Counted from the stretch's first letter, positions 1 through 11,601 are shown. The stretch: DNA of 64,000 bases from Sequoia sempervirens (GCA_007258455.2 VDFB02000001.1:17356162-17420161); one strand, 5' to 3'. Notes: generated from the letters alone by a model not told the origin. Translations and numbers: made by a program.

Positions 1-145
1 TATTTTCACTATTTACACCCTTCTCATGCTTTATTTTCTCTCTTTATGCCCTCATATGCTTATATTAAGTGTATTGTTGGGTCCTATCCTAACAATCAAC
101 ATTAAACATAACATTATTCTTGACACTTGGTTTTGGGTCCCAGAT

Positions 146-180
146 GGGACTCATTCGCCAAGGGTGGCAAATGAGTGCCC
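146..180. repeat. G1 palindrome copy 1
   Basis: Imperfect inverted repeat: a GGGACTCATTCGCCA arm, a short spacer and a TGGCAAATGAGTGCCC arm. The ATGAGT half resembles a GCN4/AP-1-like bZIP core. The equivalent copy in the 3' LTR is at 7299-7332. Confidence 0.8.
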
Positions 181-288
181 GTTGGCCCCAAATTCAAAAT
201 ATCTCAAAATTTCATTTGGGATTTTACTCAAATTCACTTAATGTCATCCTGTGATGAGGTATGAATGGATAGTAATGCACAATATTTG

Positions 289-296
289 TATAAATA
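289..296 (+). promoter_or_regulatory. LTR TATA box (G1 5' LTR)
   Basis: TATAAATA, conserved at 7442-7449 in the 3' LTR, sits where the U3/R promoter of a plus-strand LTR element is expected. Function is inferred from position and motif only. Confidence 0.5.
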
Positions 297-811
297 TGTG
301 ATTTTAACCTCATTTTGCATCTCTCCTACCACAATTCAAGCAATCTTCTCATTCAAGCATACATTCAAGCACTCAAGCATTCTACATAATCAACTAAAAC
401 ACTTTGGAGCAACCATTAACATCATTTCAAATTTTCATATTCAAGGATTTGGTAAGTTTGTAATACTTTCATGTTATTCATTTATCATTTCCTTTACATT
501 TCATTCATTTCTATTGGGTTTGATTACCAAAGTGGGGTTTGAACAAGGCAAACCCCTATTCACTAACCCTTCAACATTTCCCCCCTTTGTGCATGTGTAT
601 TTCCAGCTTTGTTCTACATATTTAACAGGTTTAAAGGTGTTGAAAAATGAAATTCAAGTCAACTAGGCTCTTCAAGTCAACTCATCATATTTTCAAGCAT
701 TTTGAGTGTTTTCTGTCCATTTTCTGCAGAATTAACCTCAATAACCTAATATTCAGACATTGCCATATTTGGAGTAGTAGTGTTGTCTCTTGATTTTCTA
801 GATATACTGGG

Positions 812-964
812 GAGGATTTATTTTCCACTTTTAACGAATGATTCCCACTTGAAATCTACAAATCTGCATTTTGTCAAAAATCAACTCCTGGCTATCAGAA
901 ATAAGTTCCCGACACATTTTCAATTGTACGAGGATTGATTTGCCACCCTTGCAAATGAGTCACA
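812..964. repeat. G1 palindrome copies 2 (eroded) and 3
   Basis: Copy 2 (about 812-846) is badly eroded; copy 3 (931-964) keeps the arms TGATTTGCCA and GCAAATGAGTCA. They match the pair at 7967 and 8084 in the 3' LTR, with nearly the same start-to-start spacing (about 119 versus 117 bases). Confidence 0.65.
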
Positions 965-1331
965 CTATGAAAAATTAAAAAAAATCATCATCATTCTAGG
1001 TACTCCAGAAATCTCATACAACATCCAGGTGCACTCAAATTTGACCCTATACCTTTTGTTCTACATATTTCTTTCAATTTTTCATCTTTCATAGTTGTTT
1101 GCATATCATAGTGTGTTTTCAAACATAGCTTAAATTGCACTTTAACATTCATTTTAAATCATTTTAATAAGTCACTTTCATTTATATTAGTTCATTTACA
1201 TCACATTACATTGCATATATCCTAGTTTGAATGTGCATAACCATTTCAGAACCCATAATCTCTCTCTTTCTAGGTGAAAAACCCTAGGAAGAGATCTAGC
1301 ATTTCAGGTTCCTAAAATCTATGTCAGATTT

Positions 1332-1349
1332 TGGTGAGCTCAACTCTTG
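1332..1349 (+). promoter_or_regulatory. Candidate primer-binding site of G1
   Basis: Five bases after the LTR end a run begins TGGTGAGCTCAAC. The TGG start fits pairing with the CCA end of a tRNA and the position is right. I cannot assign the tRNA from memory, so this is a positional candidate. Confidence 0.35.
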
Positions 1350-2138
1350 AACATTTTTAAAATTTTCATTGCATTCATATCTTGCATCCTATTTTTCATT
1401 TGCATTGACATTCAATTAGGACATTGATTGGTTATTGCATTCTAGGCTCTTTCATTTTGCATTAGTGAAAAACTCATTTAGTTTTCACTCTTGCATTCAA
1501 ATTCATTGAAAAAACTAAAAAATTTCATTCTGTGTCTATATTTTCATTCTAAAAAATATTTAAATCATTCTTCAACTTCTAAAAAATTAAAAAAAATTGC
1601 ATCTTAGGACTCATTCGCCACCCAAGGCGAATCAGTCCCTTTGCATATTTTAGACATTAATTTTGCATTTTTTCTAGCATATTCCTACATTTCTATTTCC
1701 TATATTTACATCTCTGTTATAGTTAGCAGATTTTTTTTATTGGAATTTTACATTGTTAGATTAGCTTGCATTTCCATTCACCCTTCCCTTGTGGTACACG
1801 CATGAGTGTTTGGTGCCCCATTGATAACACTTTAGTGAGAAGAATTTCTAGACTCATGGAATCTTGTGATAGCACTTTCATTGTGGACCTTAGGATCTCA
1901 CAAGCTCCTACTCCTGGTATGGACAATGGTGCATTATGCCCTGACAATACCACTTCCATGCCTTCCCCTTTCCATCCTATGCATGTTCACAATCAAAACA
2001 AGTCTCCCACAAGAAAAGGTTATTAACATTCATGAGGACTTTGCACATTTACAACAAGAATTGTCCCTTGAAAACATTTCTGCCATTGCTATACCTACTA
2101 TTGAGAACATTCATTGCTTAATTTAAAGTGATGATGGC
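1350..2138 (+). other. G1 leader (untranslated region before gag)
   Basis: AT-rich leader between the LTR and the first recognisable gag frame. Short open frames at 1766-2126 have a His/Ser/Pro-rich composition compatible with an eroded gag N-terminus but no domain I recognise. It contains one further palindrome copy at 1606-1640. Confidence 0.5.
1606..1640. repeat. G1 palindrome copy outside the LTR
   Basis: AGGACTCATTCGCCA, a short spacer, then AAGGCGAATCAGTCCCT. It lies in the internal leader, about 280 bases past the LTR end, so the motif is not confined to the LTR. Confidence 0.8.
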
Positions 2139-3293
2139 TTGCAAGTGCTAAAACAAATATTTGGTATTTATAATAAACATGCCTCTTCCAATACTCCATC
2201 AACAAACACTCCTATCACCCAAGGAGAAACTCAAGTTGCTCCTCCTTCAACCATAGCTTCCATACCAACTTATACCAATCTCCAAGTCCATACAACATTA
2301 CATCAATCCAATTATGTCTCTACATCTTTCCCAATTTCCACTAGAATTCCTAGTCCTTTTGTGGCTTCACAACCTTCTTCCACCACTCTCCCACCCCTTA
2401 ATATTCCATCCACTTCCCCTAACATCACCTATAATCCATCACCATTTTCACTTCCATCTCAACCCCATTATCCTGATCCCTTCATGACACAAATCCTTAA
2501 CACTATTTCATCCATATAACACCAACTTGCCACCATTATTCAAGATCAAACTATTCCAACCACATATCTTGTTCGTAGGAGCCCCTTATCATTAGACATA
2601 TTATGTACCCCGATGCCACAAGGAATAGAAATGTCGAGGTTTGACAAATATGGAGGAAAAGGAAATCCTATAAACCATGTCAATGCTTTTACAGCATTGT
2701 GTTGTGATTTTGTCCTTGATGATAAAGTTTAAGCAAAAAGCTTTCCAAGGACCTTGGAAGATATTTCCTTACAATGGTTTTCCAACTTTCCTAATCATTC
2801 CAGCCATTCATTTATTGAATTGACAGAAGCTTTCATTAATTAATTTCAAGTGCACATGACACCTAAAAAGACAATAGCTGACCTTATGAGATGTAGACAA
2901 AACACAGATGAAAAAGTGGCAGATTTCATCTCATGTTATCAATCCTTATATGCTCAAGTTGATGTCCAAATTCCAAATGCACATCTGAAGAAGATGTTTA
3001 TTGAGAATTTGCCCAAGTTAACCTTCAAGATAAACTTTCCATGATGAAATTCCCTTCATTCATGCATTTATGTACAACCTTATGTGATTATCAAAATTTG
3101 GTTTCAAGTCGAGAGTCGAAATCCACTTCTAACTGAGTTGACAAACCTAAACATATCAATCTGCACCAAAACAATACACAAAATTTCTACAAACCTAATC
3201 GAGGTTTCTTACAATTTAGTTCACCTCGTTCACCCCAACCATAACCAACTTCAGGGTATGTGCAGGATCATCACAGAAAAAATAGGCCCTTAA
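2139..3293 (+). pseudogene. G1 gag, capsid-like region, with in-frame stops
   Basis: One frame runs from a Pro/Ser/Thr-rich N-terminal part (2139-2519) into a retrotransposon gag (capsid) domain at about 2590-3044. Supporting residues are a PQGIEMSRFDKYGG stretch, FPRTLEDISLQWF, a KKTIADLMRCRQ motif and VADFISCYQSLYAQV, the normal order in plant gypsy gag proteins. TAA stops near 2517, 2730 and 2841 break the frame. A separate short frame (3084-3293) follows. The product would form the particle core, but this copy cannot encode an intact protein. Confidence 0.75.
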
Positions 3294-4040
3294 GTGGAAA
3301 AAAATTCAGAAAAATCAGAGTTAGGTAACTTGACCTAAAAATTTGAATAAGTTATCTATATTATTTCAAAAATATGTAAGAATATAATCTATAGCAAATT
3401 GAATGTAGTTTCTAAACTACTAGCTTTGTTTAAAAAAAAATCTATTTAGTGAAAATTTGAAATTTCAATGCAGTAGTACCTAAATTTTAGGGAAAAAATA
3501 AGAAGTAGGTGTCTGTCTGACCACCCTAACCACAATAAAATGATAATATTTTTTTTATAATATTTTATATATAAGAAGAGGAATCATGTCCCAATGTGAT
3601 GCATATTTTTTTGTAATTTGTTTCCAAGTAAATAATTAATTATGAATTTTTTATTGTAACTTTTTATAAAATATAAAAAATTGTATGTCTGACCACCTTA
3701 ACTTGGTTAAAACCTCATGAAATTCATTTATTTTTAATCCTATAGTATGCGAAGCATAGAATGTGATGCATGTTTTGGATTCAAAAAATGTGATACTGTT
3801 TGAAAGCTATAGATTTTTTTCAATTAGCCTATCAAACAAGACTTTAGTTGTAATTCAAATAGAAAATGAATAATAATTACTTATTAAATTCAAAGTAAAG
3901 CATAATTTATACTGGTGGAAAGCTAAGAATCTTCGTTAAAAACCCATTTCGTTTCATCAATTTTGGGTAAAAAAAATGTCGTAAGCCACATACCCATCAT
4001 ATTGCCACCTTTTGGCCCATCATGATCCTGTACATACCCT
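3294..4040. other. AT-rich segment interrupting the gag region of G1
   Basis: About 700 bases of strongly AT-rich DNA separate the capsid-like part from the zinc-knuckle part, where related elements would be continuous. It contains two diverged direct repeats about 170 bases apart, each with TGTCTGACCACC and later AATGTGATGCAT. No ORF of note. Probably a small insertion such as a MITE; I could not define termini or a TSD. Confidence 0.45.
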
Positions 4041-4058
4041 TCACAAGTTCAAAATTCA

Positions 4059-5267
4059 ATGACCACCTCTAAAATAGTCGTTCCTTATCATTATGGTTAT
4101 CCAAACAAACATTTCACCCCTTTACTTGACACCCTTCATCATACAATGAACCAATTCATCCAAAAATGCATGCTTACCTTACCACCTATTCGACCACTTG
4201 ATCCTAATCAACCCCTACCTCCTACCTTCAAGCCTAACACCTATTGTCATTTTCATCATCAAAATGGCCACAACACCAAACATTGCAAGCTTCTTAAACA
4301 TCTACTTCAAGACCTCATTGATTCAGGTGAATTGACCATTATGGGTGTTAATGATCAAGGTAATAAGTATGTTGCACCTCCTAACCAAAATCTCCAAATC
4401 TTCACCAACCCTATGCCTAAGCATACTACCCCATTCATCAAGGCTAGTGAACCTTCCAAGCCTGGCGTAATGACTATTGATACACACAATGAACAACTCA
4501 GTGCATCTCCTCTTGTTCCCCAAGCTAGTCCTATGGATAAAATTGTCACTACGATAAACGTTATCCCTCGCAAGGACCAAACCAGTCAATCTCTTGATAT
4601 TAGTTTTTCTACTAAAGACATACTAGAGAAGCTTCCTCATGGTCCTCTCTACATAGCCGGTAGAATCTATGATAAACCTACTAATGGGTTATTAATAGAT
4701 CCCGCTTGTGGTGAGAATGTGATCATAGAAGAATTTCTAGTATTACATGATCTATATCAAGATAACTATAATCCACTGATTGCATGGCTCAAAACACATC
4801 ATGGTTTTGCATGCCCTACGATTGGATCGATCATATTGCCTTTACACATAGGACCTAAGACTTTGGAGGTAATGTTTTCTATTATTCCACAATCCGACCA
4901 ATTTCGTTTGTGGCTGGGAGTTCCTTGGTGTCGCTCTATGAAAGTGGTCCCATTAGTCATTCACAAGTGCTTAAAGTTTTTGCATGGCAATGAGGTAGTC
5001 ACCATACACCATAGTGGATTTAATCCTTTATCTTCCAAAGGTCAATTTTCATTAGAATCCTTTTTCCTACACCCATCAAAGCTATCACCCCTTGAAAGGA
5101 CTTCTTTTACATCGCTTATCAAAAGTTTGAAACTAAAAAAGTCACTGAATTATCTCTTCATAATACATCTCCGTCCACTTCCACTCCTCTTGTCCTATAT
5201 GAAACCATTATTACACCTAAGCATGGCATTAAACAAACCAACACAACTTCATAACAAATTCCTCTAG
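4059..5267 (+). pseudogene. G1 gag zinc knuckle plus retropepsin-like domain (402 codons open)
   Basis: The longest open frame of G1. Around residues 62-90 is YCHFHHQNGHNTKHCKLLKH, a C-x3-H-x4-H-x4-C variant of the nucleic-acid-binding knuckle found in this kind of plant gypsy gag. Around residues 190-320 is a retropepsin-like segment: GPLYIAGRIYDKPTNGLLID (the Asp of LIDPACG is at the catalytic position, though the usual DSG/DGG triad is changed), then LGVPWCRSMKVVPLVIHKCL and a GNEVVTIHHS stretch typical of the region after plant gypsy protease domains. It lacks the upstream capsid in frame and stops without reaching RT. Likely non-functional; the family role would be RNA packaging and polyprotein cleavage. 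Confidence 0.7.
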
Positions 5268-6126
5268 ACCCTTTCCCACAATTGTTTAAATGACAAAGGG
5301 AACCTAACACAAATCCTACTTAGCCTCCTCGAACCAAACAAGTATATAAAGAAAAAGAGAAAGTGGTTGATCCCTCTTCTTTGGTTTCCTCTATTCTTCC
5401 CTCTTTAGATTTAGACAAACCTATACCAACTCAATCTGCTCTTACTTTTCAACAATTGCACTACCAAATTAAATGAAACTGTGGTGTTAGGGAATGAAGG
5501 TGTTGTCATCATCTCCTTGCTCATCAATATTGCCTAACAAACAATAAATAAAATCAACCTATACCCTTGATAGAAGTAATAGATGATCACCTTCCCTCTC
5601 TTCAGCAACCACACAGAAATCCTATACCACCATCATAAAAAATGAGCATATTCAACAACCACTGCTTTTGATACATCCATCCTTAGAAATCACCCTTTGT
5701 CCTCCCACCGTTATTAATCTTGATGATGACAATGATGATGGGACAATTGCTAAAATAGACAAAGAAATAAAAAATTATTTAAACTCTTTATTTTCATCTA
5801 CAATGAACTTAAATGATAAATCCTCTCCACCAAGTGAAGAACCTAGTACAACCCCTAGTTTAGCACTTGTGATTCCACCTTTGGACAGTCAACTACCTTT
5901 GCATGGAACTTAAAATGATTGGGAGGAGGATCACTTATTAAATGAGTGATTTTCCTTTTCTTAGCTTGTCTTTTCCCATTTTTCTTCTTTCTTTTTATGT
6001 GCGTATCATGTTTCCCCATATCATGTGTTTGATATTTCCTTCTCTTTGTACACTTCCTCTATGTGTATCTCTATTCTTCTATTTTTTTGTGCCTTATAAT
6101 TTTTGCTTTTTCTTTGTGTTTTCCTT
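5268..6126 (+). other. G1 post-protease remnant, no RT
   Basis: Only short open frames occur (for example 5668-5913, rich in Asp, Pro and Ser, and a hydrophobic Phe-rich frame at 5942-6136). None shows RT, RNase H or integrase motifs. The composition suggests continuing gag-like low-complexity coding that has decayed. Confidence 0.5.
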
Positions 6127-6505
6127 TCACGGATGACACAAAGTGTTGAGACACCCTATGTCTCTTCCATGTTGACCCACAAGGTCTTTGTCTTTTACTT
6201 TTCTATTTTTTTTTTATTTTACTTTTGGGGATGACATAAAGCATTGAGATGCCCTATGTCTCTTCCATTATGACCCAAAAACCCCCTTTTCTTTTCCTCT
6301 TTATTTTTTCTTTTCTTGTGTTTTTCCTTTTGGGGATGACACAAGGCATTGAGACTAAAATGTCTCCTTCATGTTGAACAAAAGAATTTTTCATTTTCCT
6401 TCATCTTTTAATTTTTCTTTTCTTTTCGCTTGTGTTTTCTTTTGGAGATGATGCAAAGTATCCAAACCACAATGTCTCTTCCATGTTGACTCAAAATCCA
6501 GACTT
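6127..6505 (+). repeat. Four-unit tandem repeat before the G1 polypurine tract
   Basis: Diverged units of about 95-115 bases, starting near 6130, 6225, 6330 and 6440. Each has a GGGGATGACACAAAG-like start, a TGAGAC core, and then ATGTCTCTTCCATGTTGAC. T-rich spacers separate the units. Tandem repeats near the 3' end of the internal region are known in several plant gypsy lineages. Confidence 0.75.
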
Positions 6506-6841
6506 TTTCCTTTGCTTACGCTCTATTTGTGTCATTCTTCCAGTTCTATATGTATTTGGGGAATGATGACAATTTCAAACTCTTTAATCAAAACATTGTA
6601 GCAACGAGCATACTAACCCCAAATCCATAGATGCCTTATGTGTTTGGTGTACTTTCTTTTTTTGGGGGAAACTCCCTTAATTTCTTCCTTTTTCATTGAC
6701 ATGACATAGCCTACCCTTGAAACATATGACTTGGCATAGAGATTTCTAGATTGGCTCTCATGTATTGTTTACTTTTTGCATTCGAACCCTCTTCTCGATG
6801 TTCATGGCTACTTTAGTGTGAGGAAGCAAGTTTCTCTCACT

Positions 6842-6858
6842 AAAGTGGGGGCTAAGTG
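6842..6858 (+). promoter_or_regulatory. G1 polypurine tract
   Basis: AAAGTGGGGGCTAAGTG directly precedes the TGTCATC start of the 3' LTR. A GTGGGGGCTAAG run is the kind of plus-strand primer expected for plant gypsy elements, and it sets the LTR start at 6859. Confidence 0.7.
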
Positions 6859-7298
6859 TGTCATCAAAAAATGGACCCTTGTCATTTTCATGGTCTTTTA
6901 GGTCTTGTTTCATAGTGTTGGAACTATGTTGCTTTAATTTCATGATGTATCTTGGCTTGAACATGCTTATTTTGGTGCTAAAATTCAAAGAATGACATCT
7001 TGTGAAGGTGTTGTGAAGTGTTGTAAAAGATTTCTACATTCTTCTAGACTCTATTTAATGAAATTCACCTAAAAACCACCTTTTCATTCATTAACAAGTC
7101 CTATTTTGAAGTGTTGTAAAGTCTTGTAACAATATTTCATGCTTTTCTAGGCATATTTTAACTATTTACACCCTTCTCATGCTTTATTTTGTCTCTTTAT
7201 GCCCTCATATGCTTATATTAAGTGTATTTTTGGGTCTTATCCTACCAAGAAACATTAAGCATAAAATTATTCCCAACACTTGGTTTTGGGTCCTAGGT

Positions 7299-7332
7299 GG
7301 GACTCATTCACCAAGGGTGGCAAATGAGTCCC
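7299..7332. repeat. G1 palindrome, 3' LTR copy 1
   Basis: GGGACTCATTCACCA, then a short spacer and TGGCAAATGAGTCCC. It matches 146-180 in the 5' LTR. One arm base has changed, while the right arm is perfect against the consensus. Confidence 0.8.
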
Positions 7333-7966
7333 GCTTGGCCCCAAATTCAAAATATTTCAAAATTTCTTTTAGGATTTTACTCAAATTCACTTCATGTCGG
7401 CCTATGATGAGGTATGAACAGATAGTAAGGCACAAGATTTGTATAAATATGTGACTTTAACCTCATTTTACATCTCTCCTAACACAATTCAAGCAATCTT
7501 CTCATTCAAGCATACATTTAAGCACTCAAGCATTCTACATCATCAATTCAACCACTTTGGAGCAGCCATTGAAATCACTTCAGATTTGCATATTCAAGGA
7601 TTTGCTAAGTTTCTAATACTTTTTATGTTATTTATTTATCATTTCCTTTACATTTCATTCATTTCTATTGGGTTTTATTACCAAAGTGGAGTTTGACCAA
7701 GGCAAACCCCTATTCACTAACCCTTCAACATTTTTCCCCTTTGTGCATGTGTATTTGTAGCTTTGTTTTGTAGTTTTAACAAGTTTAAAGGTGTTGAAAA
7801 GTGGAATTCAAGTCAAATAGGCTCTTCAAGTCAACTCATCATCTTTTCAAGCATGTTGAGTGTTTTTTGTCCATTTTCTGCAGAATTGACCCCAACAACC
7901 TAATATTTAGAGATTGCTAGATCTAGAGTAGCAATGTTGTCTCTTGATTTTCCAAAAATCTTGAGG

Positions 7967-8117
7967 AGGACTGATTCACCACCCTTGGCGAATAAGTCCC
8001 ACTTCAAATCTAAAAAGCACATTTTGTCAGAAATCAACTCTCGGCTGTCAGAAATCAGTTCCCGACACATTTTCAATAGTAGGAGGACTGATTCGCCACC
8101 CTTGGTGAATGAGTCCC
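7967..8117. repeat. G1 palindrome pair, 3' LTR copies 2 and 3
   Basis: Copy 2 (7967-8000) is AGGACTGATTCACCACC followed by CTTGGCGAATAAGTCCC. Copy 3 (8084-8117) is AGGACTGATTCGCCACC followed by CTTGGTGAATGAGTCCC. Between them lies a direct duplication of TGTCAGAAATCA (8028-8066). Confidence 0.82.
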
Positions 8118-8479
8118 ATTGTGAAAAATTAGAAAATTTCATCAACATTCCAGACACTCCAGAAAGCCCATACAACATCCAGGTGCACTGATATTGACCC
8201 TGCACCTTCTATTCTACATATTTCTTTCAATTTCTTCATCTTTAATAGTTGTTTGGATATCATAGTGTTTTTTCAAACATAGCTTAAATTGTTCTTTAAC
8301 ATTCATTTTAATAATTTTAATCTATCAATTGCATTTAGATTAGTTCATTTAAATCACATTACATTGCATACATACTGATTTGAATTTGCATAAGCATTTT
8401 AGAACCCATAATCTCTCTCTTTCTAGGTGAAAAACCCTAGGAAGAGAGCTAGCATTTCAGGTTCCTAAAATCTATGTCA

Positions 8480-9679
8480 CAAGAATATTTAAACTTTTCA
8501 AACTTAACTTAATCTTAGATCTAATGAATTAATAATAAACCATAAATAATTAACACATCAAAAACATAGAGAACACCAATATTTTTTATGTGGAAACCCT
8601 GTTAGGGGAAAAACCATGGTGGATGTTAGTCCACAATATTATACCCTGTTAAAAGTATAATGAAAAGTAATGGGAATTCACATGCATTCACGCACTCTAC
8701 CTAAAGCTCACTGCTCAAATACAAGAGGGCTCACTCCCCAAAAATACATAGAAATTTGGATTAGATCCACAGGGTATGAACTGAGAAAATAGCTTCTACA
8801 CAAGCATGATTACAGTTCTAGTTAAGCATAGAAAAACTTCTTCACACTTCACTCAAACTTCTTCTCACTCTAATATGCAATCAAATGATTAGAAAACTAT
8901 TCACACATCTACACTTTCTCTGGCATAAATTTTCTCTCTTATGCACACTAACTTCACTCAAACAATCGCTCTTATATATCCACGACATGGAATTACATCA
9001 ACAACCTTGTTGGCCAAAAAATATAAATCATATTTACAATGTCGGCCCAAATTTACAAGTAAATTTTCAATGTGGATCAAACACCATCAGCTAATATTAT
9101 GATATGACCCAAAACAATATCCTCGAGGGTGCCAAACATTCAAATTTAAACTTCAAGGATCTACAACACATTACAACCATTGTGTCGACCAAGAACATGA
9201 AATCCCGAACATACCGAGAAAATATTCAACCACAAGCACACCGATCAACACGGACATACAACAAGGATAGAGAATGATCTAGAAGCATCCACAAACAACA
9301 AGAACTAATAGAGAAATATCTACAGAAATAGAAATTATCATAATCACATAAACTTCAATCGGGAACACTAATAGAACCAACAAAAATACAATTCAAACAC
9401 AACTATTCATAGCACGATCAAATCTTCATGCAGACCTCTAAAACTTCTGGTAGATGATCTAGATACTTTCAGCAATAAACCATTTAGTTCATAACAATTG
9501 ATCTTTAATGTACAAAACAAGACACCTTCATGACCTTCACTGTTCCACTAGTAACTTGGAACTCTTCCTTTAACAATTTTCTCAATATCCTCGACATACA
9601 CATCCTTCAATATAATAATGCTAATAGTGTTGACATCAATGACAACCACATATTAGCAACACAACCATAGCATCCAACA
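8480..9679 (-). repeat. C1 3' LTR (outer end truncated)
   Basis: It aligns with 14285-15474. Its inner end reads TGTTGGATGC on the minus strand, a typical copia LTR start. A minus-strand TATATAAG lies at 8971-8978 (equivalent 14765-14772). The roughly 50 outermost bases of the other LTR (14234-14280) are missing here. Confidence 0.85.
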
Positions 9680-9700
9680 ATCTCCTCCTTTGGCATTGAT
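9680..9700 (-). promoter_or_regulatory. C1 polypurine tract
   Basis: On the minus strand, a purine-rich AAAGGAGGAGA run lies directly before the TGTTGG start of the 3' LTR, as expected for second-strand priming. Confidence 0.65.
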
Positions 9701-10099
9701 GGCAACACATGATGTGAAAAACAACATCAACACAACTCTCAATTAGCACTTACTCCCCCTTCAATTCTGACTCTTCTTCCTTAACCTCTTCTACATGGTC
9801 TTCTCCCCACAAGGCTCTTTTCCCCAGATAAGCAACAATTTTTCACATGAATCTTCTCCTCCTTTGACATCAATGGAAAAGATAAGCATTATCTTCCCAC
9901 ATACAAGCTCTGAACCACATATCTACACATCTGACTACTCCCCCTGAGTAGCAGCCACAGAAACATCAATCTAGATTAGGAAACATCTATGAAATACATA
10001 GATTGATGTAAATAAATGCATCTCTAGTTCATATCAGGAGGGATAATCACCCTTAGCATCACTCTGAGATACTCAAAAGTATCCTTCAGCAATGACTTA

Positions 10100-11514
10100 G
10101 TGAAGATGTCTACAATCTATTCTTTGGTAGGCACATACTCCAGTCTGACTTCTTTCTCATTCACTTTCTCCCTCAAGAAGTGAAACTTGATTGATATATG
10201 CTTGGTCTTAGAGTGTCACACCACATTCTTTGATATGTTAATTACACTTGAGTTGTCACAGTATATGGCAATAGGTTCATCATATACTACTCTGATATCT
10301 TTCAAAATTTGTTTCATCCACATCACTTGAGTACAGTTATTTGCAGTAGCAATATACTCTGCCTCAACAGTAGATAGAGAAATGGAATTCTTCCTTTTGC
10401 TCAACCAAGACACCAACTTCTTCCCTAAGAAGAAGGCACCACCACTAGTACTCTTCCTGTCATCTACATCTCTTGCCCAATTCACATCAGTGTATGCATT
10501 AAAATTAAGATCATCATCCTTAGGATACCAAAGTCCAAAATCAACTATTCCATTTAGATATCTGAAGACTCTCTTTATAACATTCACATGAGATTCTTTT
10601 AGATTAGCTTTAAATCTAGCAACCATACATACAACATTCATAATGTCTGGTCTAGTCTAAGTTAAGTAGAGAAATCCACCAATCATTGACCTTTATCTTG
10701 TTTGATTTTCCTTAGGAGAATCATCATTTTGTGTTAAATTGCATCTGGTTACCATGGGAGTACCAACAGGCTTTGAGTCTTCCATGCCAAATTTTTTCAA
10801 CAACTCTCTCACATATTTGGACTAGATATGAAAATCCCCTTATCTAACTAACTTGCAATCCTAGAAAGAACTTGATCTCTCCAATCATACTCATCTCAAA
10901 TTCATTATTCATTTCATCAACAAACTTCATACAAAGATTATCATCTCCTCCAATAATAATGTCATCAATGATAGAGACCTCAATAATAAACTCTTTTTCA
11001 TGATCCAATTTGAAATACAAGTTGTTGTCAATAGTACCTTTATTGAATCCAAGTTTTAATAAGCATTTGTCTAGTCTAGCATACCAGGCTCTAGGGGCTT
11101 GCTTAAGTCCATATAGAGCTTTCTTCAATTGACAAACCATGTTTTCCTTATCAATTAGTTGAAATTCATTCAGCTGTTCAATATATACTTCTTCTAGCTC
11201 ACCATTTAGAAAAGCTAACTTCACAGCCATTTGATAGACTTTACAGTTCTTAGATATGCAGCATAAGCAAGAAATAATCTAATAGCTTCAACTCTAGCAA
11301 TAGGGGCAAAGGTTTCTTCAAAATCAATACCTTCCATTTGTGAATACCCTTTACATACTAGTCTTGCTTTTTTCCAGACCACTTCACCTTGTTTATTCGG
11401 CTTATTTTTTAAGACCCATTTAGTACCAATCACATTTTTATCTTTAGGTCTAGGAAAAAGTATCCATGTATCATTCTTTTCAATATACATCAGTTCTTCT
11501 TTCATAGCTTCCAT
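10100..11514 (-). pseudogene. C1 reverse transcriptase and RNase H, broken
   Basis: RT pieces: 11221-11514 ([51 protein letters not shown]) and 10844-11230 ([31 protein letters not shown], then FFLGLQV). The catalytic box, normally YVDD, reads SIIDD. RNase H at 10216-10641 keeps TDVNWARD, RKSTSGGAFFLG, SLSTVEAEYIA and IYCDNSSVI. The two RT pieces are in different frames with short breaks. The family copies element RNA into DNA and removes the RNA strand; this copy cannot. Confidence 0.85.
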
Positions 11515-11601
11515 CTAGTGTTCATCATTGCAAGCTTCATTGACGTCTTTAGGCTCAATCTTGGAAATTAGGCAATACTCTTTTGCAATCTTTCTTCTAG
11601 T

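Larger units (their letters stand above)
1..1326 (+). repeat. G1 5' LTR (partial)
   Basis: It matches 7154-8479 throughout. Shared landmarks are a TATA-like TATAAATA at 289-296, an AGGTGAAAAACCCTAGGAAG block near the 3' end and a terminal ATGTCA. The match to the other LTR stops after 1326, which fixes the LTR end. It carries one clear and two weaker copies of the recurrent palindrome described in the findings. Confidence 0.88.
1..8479 (+). mobile_element. G1: Ty3/gypsy-type LTR retrotransposon lacking visible pol (5' end off window)
   Basis: Two directly repeated LTRs (1-1326 and 6859-8479) align at a constant offset of 7153 bases and flank a 5.5 kb internal region on the plus strand. The interior holds a capsid-like gag domain, a CCHC-type zinc knuckle and a retropepsin-like segment. 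I see no reverse transcriptase, RNase H or integrase motif between the protease-like region and the polypurine tract. The two LTRs differ at many scattered positions, so the insertion is old, and the coding frames contain stops. About 294 bases of the 5' LTR lie left of the window. Best read as a non-autonomous gag-protease element, or an element that lost pol by deletion. Confidence 0.85.
6859..8479 (+). repeat. G1 3' LTR
   Basis: A 1621-base LTR starting TGTCATC and ending ATGTCA. The part from 7154 pairs with the window's 5' LTR. It includes TATAAATA at 7442-7449 and a tandem TGTCAGAAATCA duplication between two palindromes. Immediately right of 8479 the sequence is a truncated copia LTR, and no TSD can be checked. 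Confidence 0.88.

Noticed and set aside
26..666. Open frames at the window start, repeated at 7179-7696
   Set aside because: They lie in LTR sequence, differ between copies and match no domain.
7900..8205. 101-codon frame on the minus strand and its plus-strand shadow
   Set aside because: Produced by the palindromes and short duplication in the G1 3' LTR; the 5' LTR does not preserve it.
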